Origin: Eopsaltria australis
Taxonomy: Eukaryota; Chordata; Aves; Passeriformes; Petroicidae
Direction: 5' to 3'
Assembly: GCA_034509425.1 (NCBI GenBank)
Contig: JAVTVJ010000794.1
Span: forward strand, 186,001 to 250,000
Length of the DNA: 64,000 bases
This document shows positions 21,101 to 36,100 of the stretch, piece after piece. Each line of letters starts with the position of its first letter. Within the stretch, counting starts at the first letter, position 1. Below the pieces are notes generated by a model. The model was not told the DNA's origin, ran no database searches, and saw only the letters and a program-made list of their open reading frames with translations. The position numbers and the translations under genes are program-made.

Positions 21101-24100
21101 GGGACATTATCCTTTAGGATGAGGTAAAAAGAGGGCTTGGCAGAAGTAGATCTGTAGAGCTGTAACAATCATCTGCCAGGGGAAGCTTGGGGAAATATAT
21201 TGTTTCATTCTTTCACGCTCCTTTCAGGAAGGGCTGTTTTTCTCAGGTAAAGACATTGTTAGATTGGATTGAACTTGGAAGGCATCTCAAAACATATCTT
21301 TAAATGCTTTTACGTTTTGTGCAAGACGTGATTTCATATATCCATGAAAATGTGAACCAAAAATTCTGGAAGTTTCTTACTGATACCCATATAGCATGAC
21401 TGTTGTTATTTCATGTGAAGCAACATAACTTTTATTTCCTTTTCTAGATCTTGAGAAGTATGCTTTACAGAGGTTCTGAGGTTATGCGTGAAGTTGCATG
21501 GGTTATTTTTGATGAAATCCACTACATGAGGGATACAGGTATCCTATATGTACTATTTTTCTTTTCAAATTTTTGTGTTTTTTCTCCAGGGACAATTTCT
21601 TTTTCTTTTGAAGAATTAAGTCTTGTTTTCTCTTTTAAAATCAGTCATCTTTCTGTATAAATTATTTATAATTTGTTTCCTACTGAATTTATATAATTAT
21701 GTGTTTCAGTTTGCATTTTCCTTGCCAAAGCAGAAATTACTTAGAGGGCATTTGATATACCCCATTTGTGTAGAGGAAATTTGTTTTATTTTTTGTCTTA
21801 TTTTGTTTTTAAGCATGCTGTTCTTTGAGCTCAGGGGTGAGAAACATACTTTGATCACATAAATTTCCTTTTCCATTTTCAGAACGTGGTGTGGTTTGGG
21901 AAGAGACAATTATTTTGCTTCCTGATAATGTACATTATGTGTTCCTTTCTGCAACTATTCCAAATGCCCGTCAGTTTGCTGAATGGATCTGCCATCTTCA
22001 CAAACAGGTTATATTTCTGATATGCTGTACCTCTGTACTTTTTGTCTTGTGGCATAATACTGTCTGTTTGGTTGATAACTAGACCTCTGAGTATCTTTTT
22101 AGTAATTTTATTGCTTATAGGTGATAATATAGATCACTCCTGGCTTCTCTTGCTGTATTCCTGCTTTTGCAGGTGTACTGGCGGTTACTGCTGCATGGCA
22201 ATATTATAGTATATTTTCCACAATTATTTAGGCACCTGTGTGATTTCAACAAACATTCTGAGTTATGAAATGTGGTGAATGTACAATGATTTTCTGAGGG
22301 CTGATAGACGAGGTTATTGGGAGAATTTGATTGAGGTGCTCTTTAAAAAGGCCATATAGAAATCAAAAGCAAATCTTAAATCCATGGAAAATACTATATA
22401 TGCTTGCAAGCATGTGAGAAAAGTGTAATTTAAGAAATCTATCCTATCCTGTAACCTTAAGGTTTTGAATTCTATTCTGTGTTTTTTCTAAGACATGCTT
22501 TTATAGCAAAGACTATGAATTAGGACTGGGGAATTTGTTATCAACAAGAGGTTGGTCCAGTTTTAAAAATATCTTGGAGATTGTGATGAAGGAAGTATAA
22601 TGCAAAAGGTGTCTGTTTAAGCTTGGCACAAAACCTTGACTTTGTGTTGCAGACCATGAGATTGTGGGGTTTTTAAGAGCAGATGTAATGTTTTAAAGTG
22701 GGAAACATTAATTCTGGAAGTGGGTTTTTTTTTCCAAAACAAGCTTTCTCGGTGCATCAAAACCTTAAATGCTCATGAAAATCTACTGTGAGGTTTTCTT
22801 AGGTGTTTCAATAATACTTCAGGCTTTTTTTACAAAATATGAATTAACAGGTTTTCCTTTGATTTCAGGAGGTGTTAATATTTCAAGTCTGTCTAATAAC
22901 GCAGAAAAAATACTGACCATCTTTACTTTCTGTGTTCATGAGAAAGAATTTTTGTAGCCAACTTGTGTTCTAAACGTTTGCAAACTTTCATTTTCTTAAC
23001 CAATGTCATTAGTACAAAATCCATATTCAGGAAAAAAAAATTTGTTATGTTTCTGAAACCCTTACTTTCTGGTTTTTAGAAAGTTGTATTTTAACAGTAG
23101 TGTATTGGATTTTCCATCAAGCAAGTGATATTACAATGCAGTTATAAAATATTTATGTGAATTCTTTCTTTATAGCCTTGCCATGTGATTTACACCGACT
23201 ATCGACCCACTCCACTGCAGCATTATATATTTCCAGCAGGAGGAGATGGACTCCATCTGGTTGTTGATGAAAATGTAAGGAACGCTCAGTTTGTTTGAAA
23301 GATTGTTTTCCTCACTTAACAGTCAAAAGCTTGAGCTCTTGCAAAATTTGGATAGGCTGTATAAAGGATGTTTTTGTTAAAATTAAGTACAAGTGAGTAA
23401 TGGTGATCTCTGAATTGCTTTTAGATTTTTGGAGTCTTACACAAGAAATTGGTTTTATTATCTAATGTCATTCAATCAACTGAGTAATACTTCCCTGAGA
23501 TGTCTTAAGTGCCCACATTTTTGCTTGTTTTCTAAAATGCATGCTGCTTTCTGTAATTTTGCAAAGTAGTTGATGTTCCTTGTACTGTTTATTGGTCAAA
23601 AGAAAACACAGTGGCATGTAAATTTGACTTTGGTCGAAGGGGCAAAATATTTTTGTTTCTTTAGGTGCTTTTGAACTAACAACTTGTTTAAAATGTATCG
23701 TTAGCTCACTCAGCAGTAGCTAATGCCTAAACACTAGTGCTGTGCTTGAAGATAGGTCTTCATTGGGCGGTGTAGTTTTATGTGGACATTCCCAAGTCTG
23801 TTTGGTACTGTGTCATTCAGCAGGTGTGGCATGGTGGATAGTGTGGTGGGTAGAACAATGAGCAATAACTTCAGAGACACACCAGTGTAATTCTGAACTT
23901 TGGCACTGACCTAGTAAACTCTTTTGATAGCTTATGCATTGTTTTTGTCCTTCTACCTTTGTATATGTGGGGTAATGGTAATGACTGTGCAAAGCACTGT
24001 GTGTTTTTAAGTGGGCTGTGTAAGTAACTATTTACAAAGGTTGTGTTTTACATCTAGGGAGATTTCAGAGAAGATAATTTTAATACAGCAATGCAAGTGC

Positions 24101-27100
24101 TTCGAGATGCAGGAGACTTAGCAAAAGGGGATCAGAAAGGCAGGAAAGGAGGAACAAAAGGTGAGTTGGAACCATTCTGAGGTAATTTTTGGTATAAATT
24201 TTTTTTCGAAGTTCTATGCAAGTTGTACTTGTGTCTGAATTACTCCGTAAGATTTTTTGTTGTAAAATTTAATTAAAACTAATGTAATCTTTCTGCAGGT
24301 CCTTCAAATGTTTTTAAGATTGTGAAGATGATCATGGAAAGGAACTTCCAACCTGTGATTATTTTCAGCTTCAGTAAGAAAGACTGTGAAGCCTATGCAC
24401 TTCAGATGACAAAGTTAGATTTCAATACAGGTACAGATAAATCCAGTTGAATTCTATTCACAGATGTAGTTTGATGTGAAATAGTACTTTTCCTGTTGAT
24501 CATTTTGTGTAAAACCAAAAGGAAAACACATACTGCTTTTTTCATTTTACTATGCTGGTATCTCAAGCTGTATTCAGTAGAAAGGTATTGATGCACAGAG
24601 TACTTTGTCATCACAATGTTGAACTGTTCATTGATTTTAAACTCTATTTCTTGCTCCGGTATACTGTTTATTGTAATAATAGCACAAGAGTTCCTAGAAA
24701 TTTCTGCCTGTAATGGGAGAAGACTGATCATACAAAAGTATTTCCAAACATTTTCGTGTTACATTCATTAGAAAAACAGTATACTCTCAAAGTCCAAACA
24801 ACTGTACAACAAACCACTAGGCTGTTCTTTCTTGACAATGCAATCCAGTTTTCTTACTTTCCTTCTCCCCCTTGCTTCTCAAAGTTAAAACTAAAAGGTA
24901 AACCAAGAAGATTTTTTCATCCTGGACTAAGACCAAGCTTTGCAAATAAATTTAAGCTCATTGCTTCTTGGAAATACAAAGAGTTTTAACAAAAGCAAGG
25001 AATTTGTTGTGAATCAATGTACTGTTCCACATCTGTGAGCTGTTTGTGATTCATGTCTTCTTACTTGCACCAGTTTCTGCTCATTTTGGTTGAGTGTGAC
25101 AGAATAATGCAGGTGTTTCTGTCAGAAAATTTAAAGATATCTGTAAATGCAGAGATGCATTTTCATGTTTTCTTCAGAATCACGCCTTTGAATGTCTGTT
25201 CTTGATATTCATACTACTTAGTGGAAAAGATGTAAACTTTGTGAGTTAACAGGAAAGAACCTCTATGTCCATGCAGATAGGGACTAGTAGGTGGAAGAGG
25301 AACAGGTGAGGTTTATGAAGTAGGCAGGGAGCACATAAGACTGATAAATCCCTACCTTGGAAGTAGCTGAAGTTTGGACTATTCTGAAAGGGTTGTCCTA
25401 GTTTTTTTTTTCTGATCATCTGCCTCTGGTTATCATTTGGCTCCTGTAGACTTATTGAAGTCTTGATCATCTGACCCAGTGTGGGAGGTTTTCTGTGGAC
25501 TTCACAGTATTCCACTCAACTTCTGTTGTGCACTTTTGTAAATATTAGAATGTGGTATTATTTACATCTGGTATTAGGCTTTTACATTTTGTAATAACTT
25601 ACAAATTGCCTTCTTAGACGAAGAAAAAAAAATGGTTGAAGAAGTCTTCAATAATGCAATTGATTGTCTCTCAGATGAAGACAAAAAGCTTCCTCAGGTA
25701 AGTGGAGATTGAAAAGGTTTCTTTTGAATAGAGTTGAATTGCTGCTGATCCATTTTCTGCAACTTGTGAAGCTGTGGGTGTTTTGTAGAGGGTACAGAAA
25801 TTATAAAACTGGATAATCTCATTCATCTCCCCAGGTTTTAGTATTTCCTGCATTGCTTCTTGTCATTATGAAAGAGGTGATAAGGATTACTTCCAGTTGC
25901 AATTCCAGCAGATTAAATATGTCAGAATTAACCATAGAGTTCCTACCCTTTGTTTTATTTCTTCCAGTTATGTCTTTAAGTAAATATAAGTGTTTATAAA
26001 GAGGTAGACCTGGCTTGAAAGTCTGGAAATAGTTCAAGTGAGAGTGCAGTATGCACTTAGCAGTTATTGATTGCTGAGGTTTTCAGAAAGTTGCACTGAT
26101 ACATCTGCAATCTAATTTATTGTACAATGACTGAGCGTAGTGATGTTTTCCCATCTTTACTGTGGAAAAACACAAGCTTCTAAGCAGAGTATTACAAGAT
26201 TGAAGGGGTAATTATTTTATTTTAAATTGGGAAATACTGAATTACATGAACACTAAGGGCAGTGTTGAGACTTTCCATACAAGTTTTAGTAACAAATGCT
26301 AAAATTTGTTTGCTGGTCTTTTGTATGTTTCTTCCCAGGTTGAACATGTGCTTCCCCTTCTGAAACGAGGAATTGGTATTCATCATGGTGGTTTGCTTCC
26401 TATCTTAAAAGAAACCATAGAAATTCTTTTCTCAGAGGGCCTAATAAAGGTATATTTCATGTTCATCTGTAGTTTGTTCTCTGTTGTGAATGCATGGCTG
26501 GTAATCCTGAAAATCCAAGAAGCACATCTTAGCTCAGGGTGTATTCTAGTATTACAATGGAGATCTACACAATTGGAGCTGTAGGTTGAAGTGTTCCAGA
26601 TTTTATTCACAAGTATTTGAACTTACAGTGTCTAACTTAAATATTTTCTTCAACTACTTTATGTTGCATCTTGCTCTTATAAATGGCTGGACATTTACCA
26701 AGCTGATTGTTGGTTGTTCTAAGGAAGAATACTCAGAAAATGTAACCTTAGGTGAAAGTTGTGGTGGGTTTTTTTTTTAATAGCTAACTACTATTTTCTT
26801 CTTGCAAACTTTAATATTGAAATTAATTACTGTTATTGATTACTATAATTTCCACTCCATTATGTTTTCTTTTGGAGTCTTTCACATGGTCCCATCTATT
26901 TAGTTTTCATGCTTTCCCAGGAAAAATAAGTGAAGACAGAAAGATGGTTTTGGTCCAGTTTTTAAGTATTGAGTATGCCTATGTTCCCTGTACTGAATGT
27001 ACAGATATATTAAAATCCAGAGAGGTTTTGTGTAGCAATCTCTGACTATTTTCATGTTTGCTTGAGATCCTCTTCTTCTGCTAGTTTAACTTCAGTCTGT

Positions 27101-30100
27101 TTTATTTAGGCCTTATTTGCAACAGAGACTTTTGCTATGGGAATTAATATGCCAGCCCGAACTGTGCTGTTTACAAGTGCCAGTAAATTTGATGGGAAAG
27201 ATTTCCGATGGGTAAGTGATGAAGAGGTTGTGTAGAATAACTGAATTATTTAAACTAGGATTGAATTTACTCCTGATGGTGTTCACCTCAGCATAGTAGA
27301 AAATACTTTTTCTTTCAAAAATCTTTGTGTCCAGTCTATTTATAGTCAATACACAAATTTCTGAAGACAAGGTTCCTCAGATTATCCATGAGATTGTTTA
27401 ATAGATAAATCAAAAGAGAATCAAACACAGGTTAGCAGCAGACATTGGATTAGACTAAGACTTCTGCACACCTTTTCCAAAACTGTGAGACCCAGATATT
27501 TTATTCTGTATCAGAGAACTGTGGAGAATAAATGGGCTTTGTATGCTATCATAGGACAGACTAAAGGAAAGAGGTAATTTACCTTGGGAGAGTATTGTTT
27601 TGTTACAGCAGAATTTTTTGCGTAATTATAAAATTTTAGACATTGAAACCAGATATGTGGTTTACTTAAAATAATAATGAAGTCTTGCAAGTCATGGCAT
27701 TGAAGCTTTATAAGAGCCAAGGCTCATCCTTCAAAGGTGGGAAAATTATGATGAACAGGACAAGTGACTTGACCTATGTGTTATGAAGTAAACATTTCTT
27801 CAATCTTAGATTGGGCTGTTCAGTTTTACTGTTCATTCTGATTGCATGTCTGTAAGATATATATATATAAGAATGGGTTACCTTTGAGATAGCAGAAATG
27901 TGGAACTTCTGAAATTATTTAGCACCATTTGCTTAAGTAATTTTTGAAATCTGACTTAAAATGAAACTTGGGGAGTGGTTTAGAATGCAGTTCCACAGAC
28001 GACAAAAGCCCTGTTTTATAACTTGCTGAGACATAGGTAATCAGTGGTAGCTACCTTCTGTCCATGTCCCAGTTCTTCATAAACTCTTCCATTTCACAGT
28101 TATGAGGCATAAAAATACTCCTTTTGCAAGTATCAGTATATTCATGTTACTCTTGAATAATTTGAATGAAATGATACATTATTTGAAGATGATGGAGGTG
28201 CATTGTCAGTATGTTGAAGATCTGTTGTATCTCTACCACGCTCAGCAACCTTCCATTATAAAATACATCAGTAAGATGGTTTTTGTGCTTATTAAAATGA
28301 TGCACCATGATATGGAGCTATAAGAGCATTAGTTAACTTTTACTGACTTATATTATTCGTAGTCAGGGATTTATATTGCTGTTTCATGATAATTATGACT
28401 AATGAAGTCAATCTGTGATAATTCTTTGATAACTTAGATAACTCTGCTAATTTTTATATATACATCATGTCACTTACTGTACAATTGTAATTAGCACTTT
28501 ATGTGTTCTTGCTATTTTCTTGATGTTTGTTAATTTCTTTTTCTCATTTTATTGTAGATATCCTCAGGTGAATACATTCAAATGTCAGGTCGTGCAGGAC
28601 GCCGAGGTATGGATGACAGAGGAATAGTAATTCTTATGGTGGATGAAAAAATGAGTCCAACGATTGGCAAGCAGCTTTTGAAGGTAGGGGAGACATTATT
28701 TTGTTTCTGTTCTGCTCACAAGATTATGCTGACTTGAGTAGTGTTATGTAGAAGATTGTTCACCTTAGATGAGAAGATGACGCAGGTAGAAGATGACAGC
28801 TCCTAAAAGTAGCTTTCGGTGAATTCTCATCGGAGTTTCTATTGTGAAACAAAGTTACAAAGACTAATATCATCCTTATTTGTACAAAACTTGTATCATC
28901 CTTCTTAGTATAAAAGGGCTATCAGACAGGACAAGTAGAGCTCTATCCTGTTTTCCTAGAGATAGCACTAGTACTGTAATATTCTGTTTGTTTCTTGCTG
29001 ACTGCCACCAGTTTAAGGGTTATGCTGAACTAGAAAAAGGTTGGAGCTTTCACAAGAGTTAATAAATTCTTGGTTCTGTGATGAAATAAAACTTTGTTAA
29101 TGGACTGTCAGTGTGATAGACAAAATGGACAAGGTCATGCAAAAATGAGGTGCATACAATAAAGAAGAAGAGTGAAGTGGCTGTCAGTGTGCTAAAATCA
29201 GCTATGGAGAAATTGACAGTTCTTGCAGAAAATGCTGAAGTTTGGAAATTAAAGAGGTTGAAAAAATCGCTCGTGGTTGAGACTGGCATTAAATTATAGG
29301 ACTTCCACAAACTGTAATGGGAGTCATTACAGATTATTACAGTAATGCCCTCCTGCTTTATCATTTGAATGTGAAATATCATACTCATTACACTTTTGTT
29401 TAAATTCCATGGCAAAAATAACCACAAAGAAATGTGATAATCTATAGTGTGAGTTGCCTGTCTTAGACTGCTTACATTAATGGTGCACATGTTAAAATTG
29501 GAAACTTGGGGAGTTACACTGCGCTCTATTTAGGAGTTATAACCTTGGTGCAAATAGCAGGTTATTTGTGTTAAAATGGCATTTACAATGCTACTAGACT
29601 TAGTATAAATTGTGGGAATTGTCTCAAGTCAGCATCAAGTAATGTTAACAAAAGACATGTAGTTGTTGCCAAAAAAAAAGGAGATTCCAATGCTTTTTTT
29701 CATGCAAATTAAGAACAAGGGCAGAAGTATGTACATTGCTGCTGGTAATTATGCAAATATGGATTCTTTGTTGTGTGTCTTGATCTGTCAGTGCTACCGG
29801 TTACTCCATGGTATATCTGTAAATATGTACATTACATGTACCTTTTAAACTTTGGGAAGGTAGTAATTACTTTCTTAAAGCCAGAATTTTCATGAATGCT
29901 GCATTATGGCTAACTAACCAGAAGTCAGTAAAATAATTTCAGAAATATTCATGTATGGTAGCATTAGGTTTTGTGTTAATTTCCTAGTCTTGATTTTTGT
30001 TTCTCAGTGGAGTGTACATACATTTATTTTTTCACATGCACTCTTAATGCATGTGTACATCTCTGAGATGTATGAAGACTAAGTCTTTTAACTAGGTTTT

Positions 30101-33100
30101 TGTGAGTTTTTAAGACTGTTTTAAGAAAACAGATGTAATTTTGTGTCGTATTTATTTTTAAAAGGTTTTACACATTTGTACCTCCACAGCTGAAAAATAA
30201 AAAGCAGCATATACAAAGTGAGAGAAGCAAAAGAGAATCCTTATAAATAGGATTTATTAAAAAGTCCCCAAAAAAGGTTAATTTATATGAAATAATTGTT
30301 AATATATTAAGAAAAAATGGTATTTCAAGTGTTTATCTTCATACTTTAAGAGATTATAAGATCACCCATTCAGAAGGTGGGGTTCTTTTAAAGTTTGAAA
30401 ATTCAGTAATTTGAGAACTATAGAACTCTATCTGAATGAATTAAGACAGAAAAGGAAGTAGTTGATCACATACTTTCTTTTTGATATTACCTCTGGGGTT
30501 TTTGTCTAGATTTTTAGGAAATAATAAAGAATATTTCCTTCATTGAAACCATAAGACCTTTGATTTTTCCATCTTTTGAATTATAAGGAAACTAATGTTC
30601 TATGCTTTCTATGTTACATCTTGCTTCTTCTCCACTGATTTAAATGGATTCATGTATTTCATTAATTTTTGACACTACTTCACTTGTGAAGATTGACTTT
30701 TAGATTTTTCTGAAAAAAATCAGAATGAAAGCTAAAATGAATGTATTGGTGTTTCTGTAGCTTCTGTAACTATTTAGCCAATTTCTATAAAGGCAGTAAA
30801 AGTAACCTTTATGAATGAGCAGTACAGCACAAAAAAACACCCTTCTTATTTTCCTTCTTAAATACAAAGCATCTAGAGGAAATTCCATGTTGAACAGGCC
30901 AAGAAAATCTATACAAACTGAAATTTGTACTATATTTACAATTCATAGTCATCATTAAGTATGTCTCAGTTAGGTTTTCCTTACTGATGGTATTTGTCAG
31001 TAGTAAGATCGTGGTCATGCCTAGTGGTGGTATTTTGCTTTCAGGATAAAAGCTAAGATCTGTAGGAAAAACTCCAGAAGAAACCAATTTGCCTTATTGA
31101 GAATGACAAAACATTTGCATAGAACATTTTTGTCATAGCTCTTCAGCCCTAATGGGTGTCTGAATCAAACTATTTCCTGAACACTAGAGCAAAACATCCA
31201 GGAATCCTGTTGTCAGCTGCCTCCTGCCGTGGTCGGTGCAGTGAGAGCTTTGAGCATAATGGTACCAGCAGCATTGCTGCAGCTGTGCTGCTTGGCTGTG
31301 GCACTGCTCATTGCGACATTGTGTACACTACTCCAGACTGACATTCAGCATTCCCTTCTTAGATGGAGTTCTTACAAGGGAGTTTTGTAAATATTTCTTA
31401 AACTCAGTAATGTACATTTGTCTTCTGCCCTTAAATCCTTAACATTTACTTGACCACTGAGTATTTAGTAAACTGGTTACTTGCACGAATCTGTAAACTT
31501 AAATGCTTTCAGTGCTATTGGGGCAGCTTTCTGGAGATGGTAAATTGTAATTGTACATTTGCATGATACTAAGAAGTACTTGGTTGGAAATTTTTTTTTT
31601 ATTTCCATACTTAAAATCTTTAGCTATATTGTGTTAGTTTAGGTAGGAAGTATAAAGCTTCTTCTTGATGCTAGATGCCTTTTGAAACCAGTGCAGCATC
31701 TCTCCAGTTGGGTCTTGGCCATGCTACAAGGAGGTATTCCTGCAGTTGAGTTACTCAACAGTGGTAATTTGTTATGTCTCTAAAAAACAAAAATATTGAC
31801 CTAATTATGTTACCAGAATGGTTGATTGTACTCTGAAAGCAGATGTGCTACGTGAGTAGGTTTTTGAACTTCGAATTTGAGCCTATCAGTGCTTTGCATC
31901 TACTTACTCCAGGAGAAGCTAGATGAAAAAATTAAAAGAAAGCATAGAATCAAGGTTAGAAGATACCTTTAAGATCATCAAGTCCAGCTGTCAACCTAGC
32001 ATCTACCGGTGCAGGCCCTAAACCACTAAACCATATTTACCCAGTGCCAGATCCAGACACCTCTAAAACACCTCCAGGGATGATGATTCTGCCACCTCCC
32101 TGGGCAACCTGTTCCAGTGCCTGACCACCCAAACAGTGAAAAAATTGTTTCTAATGTCTAAGCTGAATATCCACTGTCTCGGTTTAAGGCCATTTCCTTG
32201 GGTCTTCTCCCTTCAGGCACTCTAGAAGACATCAGGCTCCACCTTACTAACAACCTCCTTTCAGGCAGTTGTAGAGGGCAGTGAGGATTCCCCTGAGCCT
32301 CCACTTCTCCAGGATAAACGCCCCCAGCTCCCTCAGGTATTCCTCATAAGACTTGATCTCTAGATGCTTCATGAGCCTTGCTGTCCTTCTCTGGACACAG
32401 TCCAGCACTTCAAAGTCCTTTTTGAAGTGAGGGGCTCAGAACTAAGCACAGGACTCCAAGATAGGACCTCACCAATGCCAATCCTTTCTCCCGTCCTGCT
32501 GGCTACACTGTTCCTGATACAGGAATACATTCATCTGCCTAGGTGAAAAATATGTTGATATGCTTTCTTGTCATTTGCCTATGGAACATAAAGTGCCTGA
32601 ATGCCAAGCTGTAGGAGATACTCCACTAGCTACATTAGTGCCTTGGCAGGGCCTTCATTTTACAGAGCTGGCTGTACTGGCCTTACTTGGCCTGTGTGCT
32701 GCTATTCGAAGTCTCTTTGCATTTTATTTTAATTCTAAAATTGTTTTATTGTACCAGATAATTCAGCAGTTCAACCAGTTCAATAGTTTTCTCTGCAAAC
32801 AGCTTAGCATGCCATCTTAATTACACTATGGTACTTTAGTTTGACTCAGAAGTTACTTCTAGGGGGAAAAAAAAAGCCTCAGGAGTTGAGAAATCTACCG
32901 AATCCTACATCAGGAGAGAAATACTTCAGCTGGAGGTTGGCACTAATACTGGTTGGAAAAGACATTGCAAAATCTGCAGATTGCCACGAGTGGTTTGAGG
33001 ACAGTAAAATATTCTTCTAAAGTTGTGACATAGATGAGAATCACAATGAAACATGTATTTTGGATACTTTATAAAATGTATTTAGATAAAAATAACTAAT

Positions 33101-36100
33101 GTGAAATAATTGTTTTTACTCTGAACTTCTTGTCCTTGTGAAGCATGCACTGCAGGAATTTTCCAGGCTTTGGTTCAGGAAGATTCTTAACTTCTAACCT
33201 TAACTTAAAATCGTCTTAAAGTCAACAAGATTCTAGAATGAAATCACAGAGATCAGGGAAATGGATAATCAAACACCTTTGTGATCAGGGTCACAGTTCT
33301 GTATACAATTATGCAAGCCAACAGATGGAAGAGGACAGCAAATAGCTGTTCTTGCTGATGTTGGCAACCAAAATGTAGGAAAACAGGGTGCATCAAATGG
33401 TGTGTAAAATGGTTTGTCATTCTTGAACTTCACGTCAAGATTTTCAAGAGCCTGTTAGGACTAAACTAATGGGTATTATTTATTAATTGTGGTTGCTGCT
33501 TGTTAATACTACAAAATACTTCAAGTTTTATTGGTTCAGTCTGTGGAACGCAGTTTTCCTCCAAATTTTTGGGAAATTTGCTTTGGTAAACTCATCACTA
33601 CGAATATGAATGCATTTTGGCTGTCTAAGCTAAATTTTTTTCTTTGCCTTCTTGTTCTTAAAACAAAAAGGGTAGGTTTGAGATGAACAGACAACAAATG
33701 AACTTTTTAAAATTTATTTTTATATTAACATTTTATAGAAGTAGATAGTCTTTTCTAGGGCACACTTTCCTTTAAGTTAAAACATACTGCATATTTACTG
33801 AAATCATAAAGTGTCATAAAATATATGCATCAGTGTCCTGATACCTATAGTGACAAATCTGTTGAGGATCTCAGCTAGCTTCTTCTTGAAGATAAAGATA
33901 CCATTTGCTTTTTCCAAAAAGGAGAAGACCAGAACTTGGAGTTACTAGGCTGAAGTAAACTAATAATGTCTATAACAGTAGCCTACTGTATTGGAGAGGG
34001 TAAATGGCTGAAAATTTGTGTCATTCCGAACTGACTTGTGAAGGTAGTATTTGTAGGCGAGAGAAACAGAGTTACATTGTTTTTCTTTTTAGTCTCTTGT
34101 TACAACTGGAGCATTTGTTGAACCCCAGCCTGAGGTATTTTCACCAGCAAAGCCGGCTGGAGCAGAATTTTGCCACCCACGGTGGCTTCTATTCGTGTTG
34201 GTGTAACTGGTTTTGGGGCAAAGCCGTGAGCCAGACTGGTAATAAATTTGTGCTTAAAATAGCTGTTTACCATTGTCTGTTAAAAACAACTTCACAGAAT
34301 TTTTAAATTGGTATTGCAGTTCTGCTAATGTAGCTCAGAGTAATTCTGCTATTAGTGTAACTGCACAGAGTTTTTTTGTATTTCTGAGAGAGCACTGAAT
34401 AGTCATGTGACTATTTTATTACTGATATATAGAAAAACGTGTGTTGTTGTTTCGCAAGAGGTGTTTCTGTGTCTTACAGACATATCAAGCAGTCACTTGC
34501 ATTTTTATTTAATGAGGGTTTTATTAGAAATTCATAATGATGACTGTTACAGACAACTGAGTCTACTTATTTTCTCCTTATGACAAAAAAAAAAGTGAAA
34601 AATCTTTTAATTATAATCAGTTTGTTCAGTTCTTTGCTCTTTTTGTAAAGTGTTTTGTTATTTCCTTTCTGGAAACACTGATAAGTAAATGAAACTGTCA
34701 CTGGACCAAAATAGTGTAGATTATGTCTATATTGTATCTAATTTAATCATTATGAAAGATACTTTATTGTTGGTGTGCAAATTAATTCGTTTCAGTCAGT
34801 ATTTGCAATTTGATGTTCCCATGACAGGCTGGGGAACAAGAAAGTATCTGCAGAATTTGTTCCTCTCTCTTCATGGGAACAGATTTTAAAATGTAAATAT
34901 TTTTCTCCTGCTGTAAGAGAGAACAGAGGGAGTAACCCTTACCAAATGTATGTCTTGCTCAACACTACATGCCATCATGCAGCAGTGACAGCTCTCACAT
35001 CTCGAGTTAGACAAGGCTTCCAGGTCTCAACAGTAATAAAAAAAATGAAAATATACTGTTTGTATCAATTCCATGCACTAATCTTCCTCATCCCAATCTT
35101 TATACCTTTCTAGTTTATGTGGGCAAGAAATGGTCATACCAGTAAATACTGAATCCCCTGCTGGATTGTTTGGTTCTGTTAAGAAGAGGATTCACTCTGA
35201 AATTATAGTCAGTTAAACAGGGAACACTGTGTAGCAGCTATAGTTTTCAGATTCTTGTACTTTTTTTAGCTTTTGACAAAATTATTTCTGTAGTGAATTG
35301 TTTAAGGTTACGTTCCTGATTTTTAACATTATCATCTTAATCCAGTAATTCTTTTGCATACATCGAATAGCCCAAATCTTGGAAAATTTGAAAGAGTGTA
35401 TCTTTTAAGTTAGCTTAAAATTTCTTGGGAAGTGCTTGCAAAGTAGATCATTGATTTCTGAGAACTTTAGTTGCTGTACATAGGCTGTTCTCATGTATCC
35501 AGGCATTTGTTATCCAGAGGGATGGAAAAGCTTGCAGAGTCATTCTGCTTTCTTAAAACTATTCAGAAAAAAATCTGTTTCTGCAGTCTTCTTGAGTATT
35601 TCAGTTGAGGGGGGACTGCCCTCTCTGAAGGAGTGAGAAGCAGGATTACTTGCAGAAAGGAGGCTGTAGAACTGGGATGGTAATTCTTCAACAGCAGTAT
35701 GTTGTGGATGCAGTGCATGTTTGAAAGTGACTTCCCGATGCCTGTTCAAGGCAGTCTTTCTTATCAACTCTTTTTGCAGCACTGGTAAAGTCAGGATTTT
35801 GCTTGATCTTCTGCATTGAGTGGTTGGTGGTTCTTTTCTCTAATATGGAGCGTTTCTAAGGAGACAGAGGTGAGGCTTCCTCAGAGACTGAAAGATATTG
35901 ATGCAGATGATGGTGTAGCCTAGCTTGTTGAAAAGAAGGTTGATGTATTTTGACAGGAGGGCCTCTGGCAGAGGATGAACTAAGTGCTTCACAGTATTTT
36001 TAAATAAGTAAAGTAATCAATCTGGGAGCCAATGGCAAAAGGGTTGAGCAGACAAAGGAGTTTCAAGAGGAGCAAACCATCATGGAAAAAATGTAAGCTA

